This document shows, piece by piece, positions 36,413 through 45,168 of a stretch of 57,934 nt of DNA. Where the stretch lies: contig JAISEK010000105.1 of the NCBI GenBank assembly GCA_031264145.1, forward strand, positions 1 through 57,934, in the 5' to 3' direction. Under the pieces are notes generated by a model, which worked only from the letters and a program-made list of their open reading frames with translations, did not search any database and had not been told where the DNA came from. The DNA comes from Deltaproteobacteria bacterium (GTDB lineage Bacteria; Desulfobacterota; Desulfarculia; Adiutricales; Adiutricaceae). The position numbers and the translations under genes were made by a program. The stretch's first letter is position 1. Each line of letters begins with the position of its first letter.

Positions 36413-37738
36413 TTGTCTTGGGAGACCCGCCGAAAAGCGCGCCTGGAAAGGTGGCTCAATCCTCCCGGCCTCACGTTCGAAAGCCAGGAAGCCAAGAACG
36501 ACTATCAGGCCAGGATTACCAGGATGGCCAAGGCCATGACCCTGTCCGGGATCCCTGACAGGGTGCCCCTGCTCCCAAACTACACCTTCATGCCAGCCTA
36601 TGTCCTGGGCTCAAACGCCATGGCGGCCATGAGCGACCAGGACCTGGGCTTTGCCCTGTGGCAAAGGTTTTCCAGGGAATTCCTTCTCGACTCCTACAAC
36701 TTCTACGCCCTGACCTGTCCCATCCCCCTTATGGAGAAGATCCAATACCTGCTGTACCAGTGGCCTGGCCACAAGGGCCTCTCGGAAGACCAGACCTACC
36801 GCTACGTCCCCCGCGACTGGCTGACGTCGCCCAAGAAATACGCCGACATCGCCCTTGACCCTTCTGCCTTTTGGCTGAAGGAGTTCGTGCCCCTGGTCTG
36901 CGGGGCCTTACAGGGCATGTCGCGGATGGAACTGTTCACCGGACTGTCCTGGACCGAGCCGGCGCGGCTGTGCCTGGCCCTGGCCTCCTACGGCAGGGAG
37001 GACGTCCAGGAGGCCATCCGCAACCTGATGGAGGCCGGCAGCCTGGCCCTGGCCTGGGAGAGGAAGGCCGAGGCCTTCGTCGCGCTGCTGGCCGGCCAGG
37101 GCTATCCCTCGTTCGCCGGCGGATTCAGCAAGGCCCCGTTCGATCTGCTGACCGACCAGCTGCGCTCCAGGAGGAACGCACTTCTTGACATTGCCCGCGA
37201 GCCGGAGTCGCTTCTTGAGGCAATTGAGGTCCTTACACCCATGGTGGCCGAGCAGGCCATCAGGGCCATAGACAGGACCGGGAACCCCATCGTCTTCATG
37301 CCCCTGCACACCGGAGATGACGTCCTTATGAGCCCCGGCCAGTTCGAGAGGTTCTACTGGGCCCCCCTCAAGAGGGTCTTCGAGCTCATAATCGAGGCCG
37401 GGGGCCTCCCCCTGGCCTTCGCTGAGGGCAGCTATAAGAGCCGCTGCGACTATTTCCTGGACCTGCCGAGGGGAGGCGTGACCTGGATCATCGACCGCAC
37501 GGACATGGCCTTCCTCAAGCGCCGGGTCGGCCACCACTGCTGCCTGGCCGGGAACGTCCCCGGCTATATGTTCCTTATGGACGATCCCAAAAAGCTGGGG
37601 CTGTATTGCAGGAAGCTCATAGAGGAAGTTGCCCCCGGCGGCGGCTTCATGATGTCTTCGGGCACGGCCCTGGACAAGGCCAACCGGCCCATGGTCCGGG
37701 CCATGATCGAGACCACCCTGGAACACGGCTTCTATTGA
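36413..37738 (+). CDS. uroporphyrinogen-decarboxylase-family methyltransferase (paralogue A)
   Basis: 441 residues, UroD-like TIM barrel as in the corrinoid methyltransferases MtaA, MtbA and CmuA. The TTG at 36413 is chosen because LSWETRRKARLERWL aligns with the N-terminus of the paralogue at 41501 (MSTWQEKRQARFEKWL) and GAGG lies 7 bases upstream; the ATG at 36335 would add 26 unrelated residues. Conserved blocks shared with that paralogue: YQWPGHKG, GGFSKAPFD, FMPLHTGDDVLMSPGQFERF, AFAEGSYKSRCDYF, IDRTDMAFLKRRVG and CCLAGNVPGYM. The HxC zinc motif of MtaA is replaced by an EG.Y motif, with a Cys kept before GNVP, so zinc ligation and substrate probably differ. Likely methyltransferase I, acting on an unknown methylated compound. 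Confidence 0.8.
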   Translation: MSWETRRKARLERWLNPPGLTFESQEAKNDYQARITRMAKAMTLSGIPDRVPLLPNYTFMPAYVLGSNAMAAMSDQDLGFALWQRFSREFLLDSYNFYALTCPIPLMEKIQYLLYQWPGHKGLSEDQTYRYVPRDWLTSPKKYADIALDPSAFWLKEFVPLVCGALQGMSRMELFTGLSWTEPARLCLALASYGREDVQEAIRNLMEAGSLALAWERKAEAFVALLAGQGYPSFAGGFSKAPFDLLTDQLRSRRNALLDIAREPESLLEAIEVLTPMVAEQAIRAIDRTGNPIVFMPLHTGDDVLMSPGQFERFYWAPLKRVFELIIEAGGLPLAFAEGSYKSRCDYFLDLPRGGVTWIIDRTDMAFLKRRVGHHCCLAGNVPGYMFLMDDPKKLGLYCRKLIEEVAPGGGFMMSSGTALDKANRPMVRAMIETTLEHGFY

Positions 37739-38215
37739 TGAGGCCGGATATCCGGGATTGTCGGGCTTGGCAGTGAAATTTCGGAGTTTTTGACTATTTT
37801 TTGGATGAAATTTGCCATATAAACTTATATATCTAATTATATAAATAATTTTTATATAATTATATTTAATAATAGTTATATTATTCTTATAAATATATAA
37901 TTATAAGCAAAATAAATATTATTTAATACCCAGATACCCAGCCTCAGAGCTTGAAAAAATAGAGCCTGGGTCCGAAAAAAGTCTTGACTGAAAAAACACT
38001 ATATAGTATTATGCAATCATCGGCTAAAAAGACGAGCAAACATTCAAAGTGCTTAAGGGCAAACCGGCCCTTAACGGGACCAGCCTAGCTAGAGCGTTGT
38101 CTCCCTGGCCTGGCCACCAGTCCCCTGGAAGGCCGCCAAACCGGCCCAGTTCCACCCCTTCCCCGGCAACCAGCCATGTTTGGCCGCAAGGCCAGGTTGC
38201 CCAAACGAGGTGAGC
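37739..38215. other. AT-rich spacer holding the promoter of the transporter-methyltransferase operon
   Basis: 37790-37930 is extremely AT-rich and gene-free. The promoter at 37984-38012 follows; the leader from there to 38215 is GC-rich. Confidence 0.5.
37984..38012 (+). promoter_or_regulatory. promoter with ACACTATATAG element
   Basis: -35 TTGACT (37984-37989), 17-base spacer, -10 TATTAT (38007-38012). The spacer ends in ACACTATATAG (37996-38006), identical to the element in the 34986 promoter. It is followed about 200 bases later by the MFS gene and then the other methyltransferase genes. Confidence 0.7.
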
Positions 38216-39403
38216 ATGTCTGACGCCCAACACTCGCCCTATCGTTTCGTCATCGTCGTGGTGGTGGCCCTGGCCTCCTTTCTGGGCAACTTCACAATCT
38301 TCCAGATGGCCGGCCTGGCCCCCAAGATTATTGGGCTTGCCTCCCTGACTGGGAGCCAATTCGGCCTGGTCGTTGGCATCTCAATCCTAACGGCGGCCGT
38401 CTTGGGCCTCCCCCTGGGGGCATTGGGCGACCGAGTCGGCGTCAAGCCGGTGGTGACGGCGGCCATGGCCGTGACCATCGCCGGCTGCGTCGGCCGCTAC
38501 CTGGCCACCCCGTCCTTCGGAGCCTACCTCTTCTGGATGTTTTTGGTAGGGGCGACCAACGCCGCCCTGAACGCCAACTTCATCAAGGTACTTGGTGTCT
38601 GGCTGCCCCCGAGCGGCATCGGGGTTGGAGTGGGCTGTTACCTGACCGGCATTGGCCTGGGACAGGCGACGTCCATCGGCATGGGGCCAAGCTTCGAGCT
38701 GATCGGCCCAGCCTTCATGGTCTCCATCGTCCTGGCCGTGGTCGTGGCCGTGGTCTGGCTGGCCCTGATCAGAAACCCGCCCAGCCTTAACAGGGCCCAA
38801 GTCCAGCCTATGATCGCCAGCCTCTCCTACGTGGCCAAAAGGAAGAACGTTTGGATCGGCGGCCTGGGCATCCTTTTCATGCTGGGGACATACGTGTGCC
38901 TGACATCCTTCGCGGCGAATTTCCTTGGCGCAGAAAAAGGTGCCGCCCCAAAGTCGGCCTCGGCCTGCGCCTCGGCCGTGGCCGCCTTCATGCTCGTGGG
39001 CGCCCTCATCGCCGACCGTCTGGCCAGGCTCATGCGCAGCTCGAGGATGTTCCTCTTGGCCTGCGGCCTCATTTCCGGCATGGGGGTCTTTCTGGCGGCC
39101 AAGGTCTCCTTCGGCGCGCTGACGCTCGTCCTCCTCTCCCTGTCCGGCCTGGCCTCGGGGGCCTTCTGCTCCTTCATCCTGTCCCTGCCCATGCTCCTCA
39201 GGGACATCGGGCCGAACTACGCCGGAAGCGCAGGGGGGCTCATCAGCACCCTCCAGTCGTTCGGCGGCTTCCTTTTGCCGACCCTTATCCCCTGGCTGGC
39301 CGGTAACTCCCTGCCGACAGTGATGCTCCTTACGGCCGGCGGCTTCGTCCTGATGGGCCTGGTCACCCTGCCCCTGCCCGAGCTGGTGAGGAAAAGGGGC
39401 TAG
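38216..39403 (+). CDS. MFS transporter
   Basis: 395 residues, 12 hydrophobic spans. GALGDRVGVKPVVTAAMAV between spans 2 and 3 is the MFS motif A (G.L.DR.G.K). ATG at 38216 with GAGG 5 bases upstream. The pattern resembles the NarK/oxalate-formate antiporter side of the superfamily, but substrate cannot be read from sequence. Being first in the unit with two UroD-type methyltransferases and a corrinoid protein, it is the obvious candidate for importing the methylated substrate or exporting the demethylated product. Confidence 0.88.
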   Translation: MSDAQHSPYRFVIVVVVALASFLGNFTIFQMAGLAPKIIGLASLTGSQFGLVVGISILTAAVLGLPLGALGDRVGVKPVVTAAMAVTIAGCVGRYLATPSFGAYLFWMFLVGATNAALNANFIKVLGVWLPPSGIGVGVGCYLTGIGLGQATSIGMGPSFELIGPAFMVSIVLAVVVAVVWLALIRNPPSLNRAQVQPMIASLSYVAKRKNVWIGGLGILFMLGTYVCLTSFAANFLGAEKGAAPKSASACASAVAAFMLVGALIADRLARLMRSSRMFLLACGLISGMGVFLAAKVSFGALTLVLLSLSGLASGAFCSFILSLPMLLRDIGPNYAGSAGGLISTLQSFGGFLLPTLIPWLAGNSLPTVMLLTAGGFVLMGLVTLPLPELVRKRG

Positions 39404-39550
39404 CCGAGATGAGCCCTCCCCTGCGTAGGGCCATCGCACAGACCTTTCCCAAGAATACCTATTTTCGGCCGCAAGTCCCTTGAGGGCCGGGCGTGAAGGC
39501 CAGCGGCGGTGCCTGGCCGGCGCCCTGGCCTGGCAAGAGAGGAGGACTAC

Positions 39551-40795
39551 ATGGTTGACAATAAGGCGCTCTTCGCTGAGCGCCAAAAGAGATACTATGA
39601 CACCATAGCCCTAAGGAAGACCGACCGGGTGCCCATCGTGCCCATGGTCGACACCTTCCCCATCCGCTACTACGGGGCCAAGATGGAGAAGGCCATAAAC
39701 GATCACGGGATACTCGACGATCTGTGGCTGCGGTTCCACGAGGAGTTCCAGCCGGACATCGGCGACACCCCCTACTTCATCAACGGCTTTTTCGGCATCT
39801 CCAGCATCCTCGACTTCAGGCTGCTCAAATGGGCCGGGCACGGCCTGGACGACGACGCCTCCTACCAGTTCGTGGAAGACGAGATGATGCTGCCAGAGCA
39901 GTATGACTGGTTCCTGTCAGATCCCTCCGACTTCATGTTCAGGCACATGTTCCCCAAGGTCTACGGCCGCCTGGCTCCCCTGGCCAAGCTCCCACCTATA
40001 ACTGGCAGCTACTATTTCTTCACCCCGTACATCTGGGCCGCCTTGGCCGACCCGGACATCCAGGACGCCGGCAGGGCCCTGGCCGAGGCCGCCCAGGAGT
40101 CCATGAGCACCCTGGGAAAGATGGCCCACTACCACCAGGCCCTTGCCGAAGCCGGCTGGCCCCTGCCCCAGGGAGCCATGACCCAGGCCCCCCTGGACAT
40201 CGTCGGCGACTACCTGCGCGGCATCAAGGGCATGCTCGTGGACCTGCGCCGGAGACCCGAGAAGCTCTTGGCCGCCTGCGACAAGCTTCTCCCCCACATG
40301 CTGGATCTGGCCATAGGCAACGTGAGGATCTCCGGAATCCCTATATGCTTCATCCCGCTCCACAAATGCATGGACAACTTCATGAGCCAGGCCCAGTTCG
40401 AGAAGTTCTACTGGCCCACGCTCCTTGAGCTCATGAGGGCCCTCGTGGCGGAGAAGATCTCGCCCTACCTTCTGATCGAGGGCGTCTGCGACACCAGGCT
40501 GCCCATAATGATCCGCGACGCCCCCCCTGGCATGTGCGTCTACCATATCGAGAACAGCGACATCTTCGAGGCCAAGAAGCTGGCCCGCGACAAGGTCTGT
40601 CTGCGGGGGAACGTCCCGGCCTCCATTCTCTCGACCGGCACCCCAGACGACGTGCGGGGCTACTGCAAGAGACTCATCGACGAGGTGGCCGTCGGCGGCG
40701 GCTTCATAATGGACACGGCCGTCAACCTGACGGAAGCTAGACCGGAAAACGTCAAGGCCATGTTCGACTACACCAAGGAACATGGCGCATACTGA
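39551..40795 (+). CDS. uroporphyrinogen-decarboxylase-family methyltransferase (paralogue B)
   Basis: 414 residues, the most divergent of the three UroD-type proteins here. Start ATG 39551 with GGAGG 5 bases upstream. Shared blocks: IALRKTDRVPIVPM, LLKWAGHGL, MTQAPLDIVGDYLRG, FIPLHKCMDNFMSQAQFEKF, LLIEGVCDTRLPIM, YHIENSDIFEAKKL, VCLRGNVPASIL and DEVAVGGGFIMDT. As in the paralogues an EG motif takes the place of HxC of MtaA, and a Cys precedes GNVP; here an extra Cys follows EGV. It lies directly upstream of the corrinoid protein gene, so the two are probably cognate partners. Whether it demethylates the substrate or reacts with a carrier cannot be decided. Confidence 0.82.
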   Translation: MVDNKALFAERQKRYYDTIALRKTDRVPIVPMVDTFPIRYYGAKMEKAINDHGILDDLWLRFHEEFQPDIGDTPYFINGFFGISSILDFRLLKWAGHGLDDDASYQFVEDEMMLPEQYDWFLSDPSDFMFRHMFPKVYGRLAPLAKLPPITGSYYFFTPYIWAALADPDIQDAGRALAEAAQESMSTLGKMAHYHQALAEAGWPLPQGAMTQAPLDIVGDYLRGIKGMLVDLRRRPEKLLAACDKLLPHMLDLAIGNVRISGIPICFIPLHKCMDNFMSQAQFEKFYWPTLLELMRALVAEKISPYLLIEGVCDTRLPIMIRDAPPGMCVYHIENSDIFEAKKLARDKVCLRGNVPASILSTGTPDDVRGYCKRLIDEVAVGGGFIMDTAVNLTEARPENVKAMFDYTKEHGAY

Positions 40796-40859
40796 AGGCC
40801 ATGGGGCCTGGCCCCCAAGGCATTTCCAGGGGCCAAGGCCCCTTTAGAAGAGGTAGAAG

Positions 40860-41483
40860 ATGGAAAAGATCACCACGGCCATGGCCGACATGCTTGAAGA
40901 CGAGCTCATGGCCCTGACCGACAAATACCTGGCCGAGGGGAAGGATCCCAAGGCCATTCTGGATGCCTACCAGGCCGGCATGACCGAGGTTGGCAAGCGC
41001 TACGAGGCCGGCGAGTACTTCGTCTCCGAGCTCATCCTGGCCGGCGAGATGATGACCGCCGGGAGCGACAAGATCAAGCCATTCCTGAAGGGTGCCTCGG
41101 AAGCCGGGCCGACGAAGGGTCGGGTCCTCATAGCCACCGTCGAGGGCGACATCCACGACATCGGCAAGAACATCGCCGGGACCATCATGGAGCTGGCCGG
41201 CTACGAGGTCAGGAACCTGGGCGAGGACGTCAAGACCACAAAAATAGTAGAGGAGGTCAAGAACTACAAGCCCAAGCTCGTGGGACTTTCGGGCCTTCTG
41301 ACCCTCGCCTACGACCCCATGAAGGCCGTGGTCGACCAACTCAGGGAGGCCGGCCTCAGGGATCAGGTGAAGGTACTTCTGGGCGGCTCCCAGATTGACG
41401 ATCACATTCTGAAGTACGTCGGGGCCGATGTCTTCGCCAACGACGCCATGACCAACGTCAATTACCTCAATTCCCTGGCCTGA
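40860..41483 (+). CDS. corrinoid (B12-binding) methyl carrier protein, MtaC/MtbC-like
   Basis: 207 residues. Residues 1-85 are the helical cap domain (LAEGKDPKAILDAYQAGM, GEYFVSELILAGEMM), the rest a Rossmann-like cobalamin domain with EGDIHDIGKNI: Asp97, His99 and Gly102 of the DxHxxG motif, where His is the lower cobalt ligand; VGLSGLLTLAYDPM and VLLGGSQID complete the B12 pocket. It accepts a methyl group from a substrate-specific methyltransferase and hands it to the pterin methyltransferase. It lies 64 bases after paralogue B and 17 bases before paralogue C. This is the only corrinoid protein for three UroD-type proteins in the window. No reductive activase (RACE) gene is present here. 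Confidence 0.94.
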   Translation: MEKITTAMADMLEDELMALTDKYLAEGKDPKAILDAYQAGMTEVGKRYEAGEYFVSELILAGEMMTAGSDKIKPFLKGASEAGPTKGRVLIATVEGDIHDIGKNIAGTIMELAGYEVRNLGEDVKTTKIVEEVKNYKPKLVGLSGLLTLAYDPMKAVVDQLREAGLRDQVKVLLGGSQIDDHILKYVGADVFANDAMTNVNYLNSLA

Positions 41484-41500
41484 GGCCAAAGGAGGCTCCC

Positions 41501-42820
41501 ATGTCCACTTGGCAGGAAAAGCGACAGGCCCGCTTCGAGAAGTGGCTTGAGCCCGGGGTGCCCTTTGCCAGCCCCGAGACCAAGGCCGCCTACCAGGGCA
41601 GGGTCCAGAGAATCATAGACGCCATAGAGCTGAGGAAGGCCCCTGACCGGGTCCCCGTCTACCCCAACTACACCTATTTTCCGGCCTACGCCTACGGGTC
41701 CCTACCCAGGGAGGTCATGAGCGACGTCAGGAAGGCGGTCGAGATCTGGGAAAGGTTCGTCAAGGAGTACGGCTTCGACGCCTTCGGAATCATCGGCATC
41801 ATCGCCCCCATCCCGGTCATGGAGGCCCTGGACTACAAGCTCTACCAGTGGCCAGGGCACGGCGGGGTGCCCGAGGACAGCATCTACCGCTACTTCGAGC
41901 ACGACTGGCTGGTCGAGGCCAGGGAGTACGACGACCTGGCCCTCGACCCCACCGACTGGTGGATGAGGCAGTACATCCCCCGCTTCTGCGGGGCCCTCTC
42001 GGGCTTCACCAAGCTCCCCAACTTCACCGAGTTCATGGAGCTGCCGAACCTGGCCGGCTTCCTGGCCCCCTTCGGCCTGCCGGAGGTCCAGGAGAGCCTC
42101 AGGAAGCTCATGGAGGTCGGCTCCATGACCCTCGAGTGGATGGGTGCCGTGGGCGGCCTCATCGGCAAGCTCATCTGCGACGGCTTCCCGACATCGGCCG
42201 GCGGCTTCGCCAAGGCCCCCTTCGACACCCTCTCCGACACCTTCAGGAGCTTCAAGTCGGCCATGCTGGATCTGAGGCGCAACGGTGATCGCATGATCGC
42301 GGCCATGGAGACCCTGGCCCCCCTGGCCATCAAGATGGCCGTCCAGGCCATCGACGGCAGCGGCAACCCCCTGGTCTTCATGCCCCTCCACAAGGGGGCC
42401 GACGGCTTCATGAGCCAGGCCCAATTCGAGAAGTTCTACTGGCCCACGCTCAGGCAGGTCTTCGACGGCATCATCGAGGCCGGCGGGGTCCCGGTGCCCT
42501 TCGCCGAAGGCGGCTACAACCAGCGCATGGACTACATGGCCGAGCTGCCCAAGGGGGCCGTGGCCTGGATGATCGACCGCTCCGACATGAAGGAGCTCAA
42601 AAGGAAGGTCGGCGGCAACTGCTGCCTCATAGGGAACGTGCCCTCCTCCATACTCCACGCCGGCACGCCGGCCGATGTCGACAAGTGCGTGAAGGAGCTT
42701 ATCGACGACATCGCCCCTGGCGGCGGATTCATGCTGGCCACCGGCACCGTGACCGACGAGGGCCGGCCTGAAATGATCAGGGCCATGGTCGAAGCCGGAC
42801 TCAAGTACGGCAAATACTGA
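41501..42820 (+). CDS. uroporphyrinogen-decarboxylase-family methyltransferase (paralogue C)
   Basis: 439 residues, close paralogue of the protein at 36413. Blocks: KAPDRVPVYPNYTYFPAYAY, YQWPGHGGVPEDSIYRYFEH, GGFAKAPFDTLSDTFRSFKS, FMPLHKGADGFMSQAQFEKF, PFAEGGYNQRMDYM, IDRSDMKELKRKVGG, NCCLIGNVPSSIL and GGGFMLATGTV. As in paralogue A, EGGY stands where MtaA has HxC; the conserved Glu, Asp (IDR.D) and Cys are candidate metal ligands. ATG with GGAGG upstream, 17 bases behind the corrinoid protein gene. Followed by a strong hairpin (42869-42907), the probable end of the operon. Confidence 0.85.
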   Translation: MSTWQEKRQARFEKWLEPGVPFASPETKAAYQGRVQRIIDAIELRKAPDRVPVYPNYTYFPAYAYGSLPREVMSDVRKAVEIWERFVKEYGFDAFGIIGIIAPIPVMEALDYKLYQWPGHGGVPEDSIYRYFEHDWLVEAREYDDLALDPTDWWMRQYIPRFCGALSGFTKLPNFTEFMELPNLAGFLAPFGLPEVQESLRKLMEVGSMTLEWMGAVGGLIGKLICDGFPTSAGGFAKAPFDTLSDTFRSFKSAMLDLRRNGDRMIAAMETLAPLAIKMAVQAIDGSGNPLVFMPLHKGADGFMSQAQFEKFYWPTLRQVFDGIIEAGGVPVPFAEGGYNQRMDYMAELPKGAVAWMIDRSDMKELKRKVGGNCCLIGNVPSSILHAGTPADVDKCVKELIDDIAPGGGFMLATGTVTDEGRPEMIRAMVEAGLKYGKY

Positions 42821-42868
42821 GACCATTCCTCCCGAGGAACCTTGGCCCATCTTCGCGGCCCTTCCTCT

Positions 42869-42916
42869 CCCCCAGGCCAGGGGCGCAATCTCCCTCTGGC
42901 CTGGGGGGTTCCTTTT
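42869..42916 (+). terminator. probable terminator of the methyltransferase operon
   Basis: Perfect 12-bp stem CCCCCAGGCCAG/CTGGCCTGGGGG (42869-42880 and 42896-42907) with a 15-base loop, followed by GTTCCTTTT, a short T-rich tail. It stands about 50 bases beyond the last gene. Confidence 0.65.
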
Positions 42917-43339
42917 GCGGACGTACTCACCCCGATAATAGTATCTTCCCTCATCGACCGCATCAGCCAAAAAATGCCGAAACCATCAGCCAAAGCCAAT
43001 TATAGCAATAAATTATATAATATTTATTTTGAATTATATTTTTAGTGTAATAATATATACTAAATTAATATAAAGACAATAAAATATAGTTATTTTTACA
43101 ATTTTAAAAAATAATAGATAAGGCAATCGAGATTTGTCAAAATTATATAGACAGCTTAAATCCAAAACATATCATTGAAATACTAGACATTATAGCAGGT
43201 AGTGGGCAATTCTAGTTGGCAAAATCATTTCTCAGGGTTAGAATGCGAAAATAGACATTGGGGAGGTTGCCTATGACTGCGAGCGAACGAGTATCTTGTC
43301 CAAACGAGGGTTACGTGGATTACAGGAAAACTGGTGGAA

Positions 43340-43500
43340 ATAGCATCACCATTCGTGGCAGTAAGGAGTGTCTATTGCAGTCAAAATCGATGTTTCACCG
43401 TATCACAGTTCAAGTTCATTTTCTTTAGTAGTCGCTTCATTTTGAAAAAAAAACCACAGCTCATCAAGCTCAACTTAAGTCAATTGGAGCGATGGCATCA
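43340..43500 (-). pseudogene. IS1-like transposase remnant (N-terminal block)
   Basis: Minus-strand frame VELDELWFFFQNEATTKENE around 43430-43474, preceded in another frame by a PID-like residue trio. The DELW.F block is the first catalytic segment of IS1-type DDE transposases. Only a short piece survives. Confidence 0.4.
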
Positions 43501-43739
43501 AACCACAGAAGATCTCCTGGCGGTGTTCACCTGCTTCGACGATCACCTGGTTTACCGCCGCTTTAACGTCGCTCTGACACTTACGCCTTCAGCAGCGTGA
43601 TGGATAACCTGATATACTTGGTCAGCCGCCAGGCGCTCCCAAAACAGAGGAGTGTTGGGTTGAGTCAAAGCGTTTTCCTCAAGTCCGGCAATAAAGAAGA
43701 ACCTTATCATGGTTCTTTCAATACTTGGTCGTGGTCTAG

Positions 43740-43835
43740 ATCCATTAACAGACCCTAGCCGTCAACAGCTCGGTGACGCTCCAAATGTGGTCAGTAACCT
43801 TGGCGCACATGGCTGGGTGATTTTTTCAATAGTAC
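43740..43835 (-). pseudogene. transposase C-terminal remnant (IS1-like)
   Basis: Minus-strand frame AMCAKVTDHIWSVTELLT, matching the familiar C-terminal ending P-A-M-A-A-G-I-T-D-H-V-W...ELL of IS1-like transposases. It stops soon after; no complete element or ends were found. Confidence 0.45.
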
Positions 43836-44339
43836 TCAATAAACTATATAGCCTAATTAGATTACAAAATAATCTATTAATATTAATTTAAAATTAAAAA
43901 TATTTTGAAAAAGCCACATTTGTTCTTCTTAAATTAGTCTCATTTAAGCATCAAGTGCTATTTAAACGCTCTATATAAGTAATATTAGTTTCTTTAATTA
44001 AATAATAATCAAAACAAAGGTAAAAAATTTCTTGTTTTCAAATATAATATTTTTATTGTTATAATAATACATATTTTCATGAATATTGTTATTATTAAAT
44101 AATTTATATTAATTCTTATCTGAATTATAAGTTTATAAGGTCTACTTATTAGCTAAGTTCATGGAACAGGGACTTCACGGCAGTATAAATAAACAAGTAT
44201 GCTTGTATAATGATCAAGATCATAAAACTTAAATAAATTTGTATATGTTTTAATATTACTTAACCCAGTAAATATCATATATGCGGCTAACAGTTCATGT
44301 CATCCGATATGCGTATTTAACATCATTATGGTTCGAACA

Positions 44340-44490
44340 TCTATGGCAGTTCAGATCCATTTTTCACATATGCCTGCTTCAATTTCCAGAGCATTGGCGG
44401 CTTTTTTCTTTCTTACATAAGTCTAAAGCTCGTCAAGTTGTAACTCGGTAGGCGTAAGATCATTTTCTGTATAGCCAGTAAGGCTTCCGC
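44340..44490 (-). pseudogene. IS1-like transposase remnant (N-terminal block, second copy)
   Basis: Minus-strand frame ENDLTPTELQLDEL followed, after an in-frame stop in place of the expected Trp, by TYVRKKKAANALEIEAGICE. This is the same TPxELQxDELWTxVxKK block as in IS1-type transposases. It may belong to the same decayed copy as the C-terminal piece at 43.8 kb. Confidence 0.45.
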
Positions 44491-45168
44491 CCGATTAGTG
44501 GCCTTTTTATATATCTATTTATAGTAGTTTTATAGAAATTAGTTGCCCTATAGAAGTATTTAATCCGAATAAATCAACTGATATCAAAATATTAATTATA
44601 TTTGTTTATGTTATGAAATATACAAGTAATTAATAAATTTTATTACAATATAGACAGTACAGAATAATATTATCATGCTTTTTAATATATAGCATTAATA
44701 GTTATGTTACCATATCTTATTACAAAGTTATTTAAGTTTATATCAGCTATAATATATTATATAGACATAAAATTATATTATTATATCTATAAAAGTCTCA
44801 GACGTCAAATTTTATCAATCAAGCTAGGCTACGAACGTCACTAGTGATCCTAGTAAGTATGCCAATTTGATTATCAAAGAATTATAATTTAATTTTTTAT
44901 GAGTATTAAATATATTATAATATATAATTTAATCATAAAAATGTTTATCAAGTAAATTCACTAGTTGTACACTATAAATACTAATTAAAACACTTATATA
45001 AGAAATTAATCATCATATATCTAGTCGTATACGCTCATTTTATTCTTAAATTAGGTAGAAAGGCGAATTTCACATCTCGACGCCGGCTAGGCTTGCCTAG
45101 GCCCAGACGGCGTCGCCAGGAGTCCCTAAAAAGCCCATGCCCTCGTTCCGATACCCACGGAGGACCCA

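Larger units (their letters stand above)
42917..45168. other. 2.2-kb AT-rich region with mobile-element remnants
   Basis: The largest gene-free stretch of the window. 43000-43130 and 43840-45060 are extremely AT-rich; 43250-43840 and 44320-44480 are islands of higher GC carrying transposase fragments (listed separately). Upstream of the permease gene at 45169 lies a GC-rich hairpin, GACGCCG...CGGCGTC (45078-45113). Confidence 0.55.

Noticed and set aside
44320-44345. GGTTCGAAC resembling a tRNA T-arm
   Set aside because: No acceptor stem or anticodon arm can be drawn around it, and the sequence lies beside a transposase remnant.
45108-45125. GCCAGGAGTCCC before the permease gene, resembling a B12 box
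   Set aside because: Mismatch in the core ACCTGCC and no upstream aptamer elements in the AT-rich DNA.
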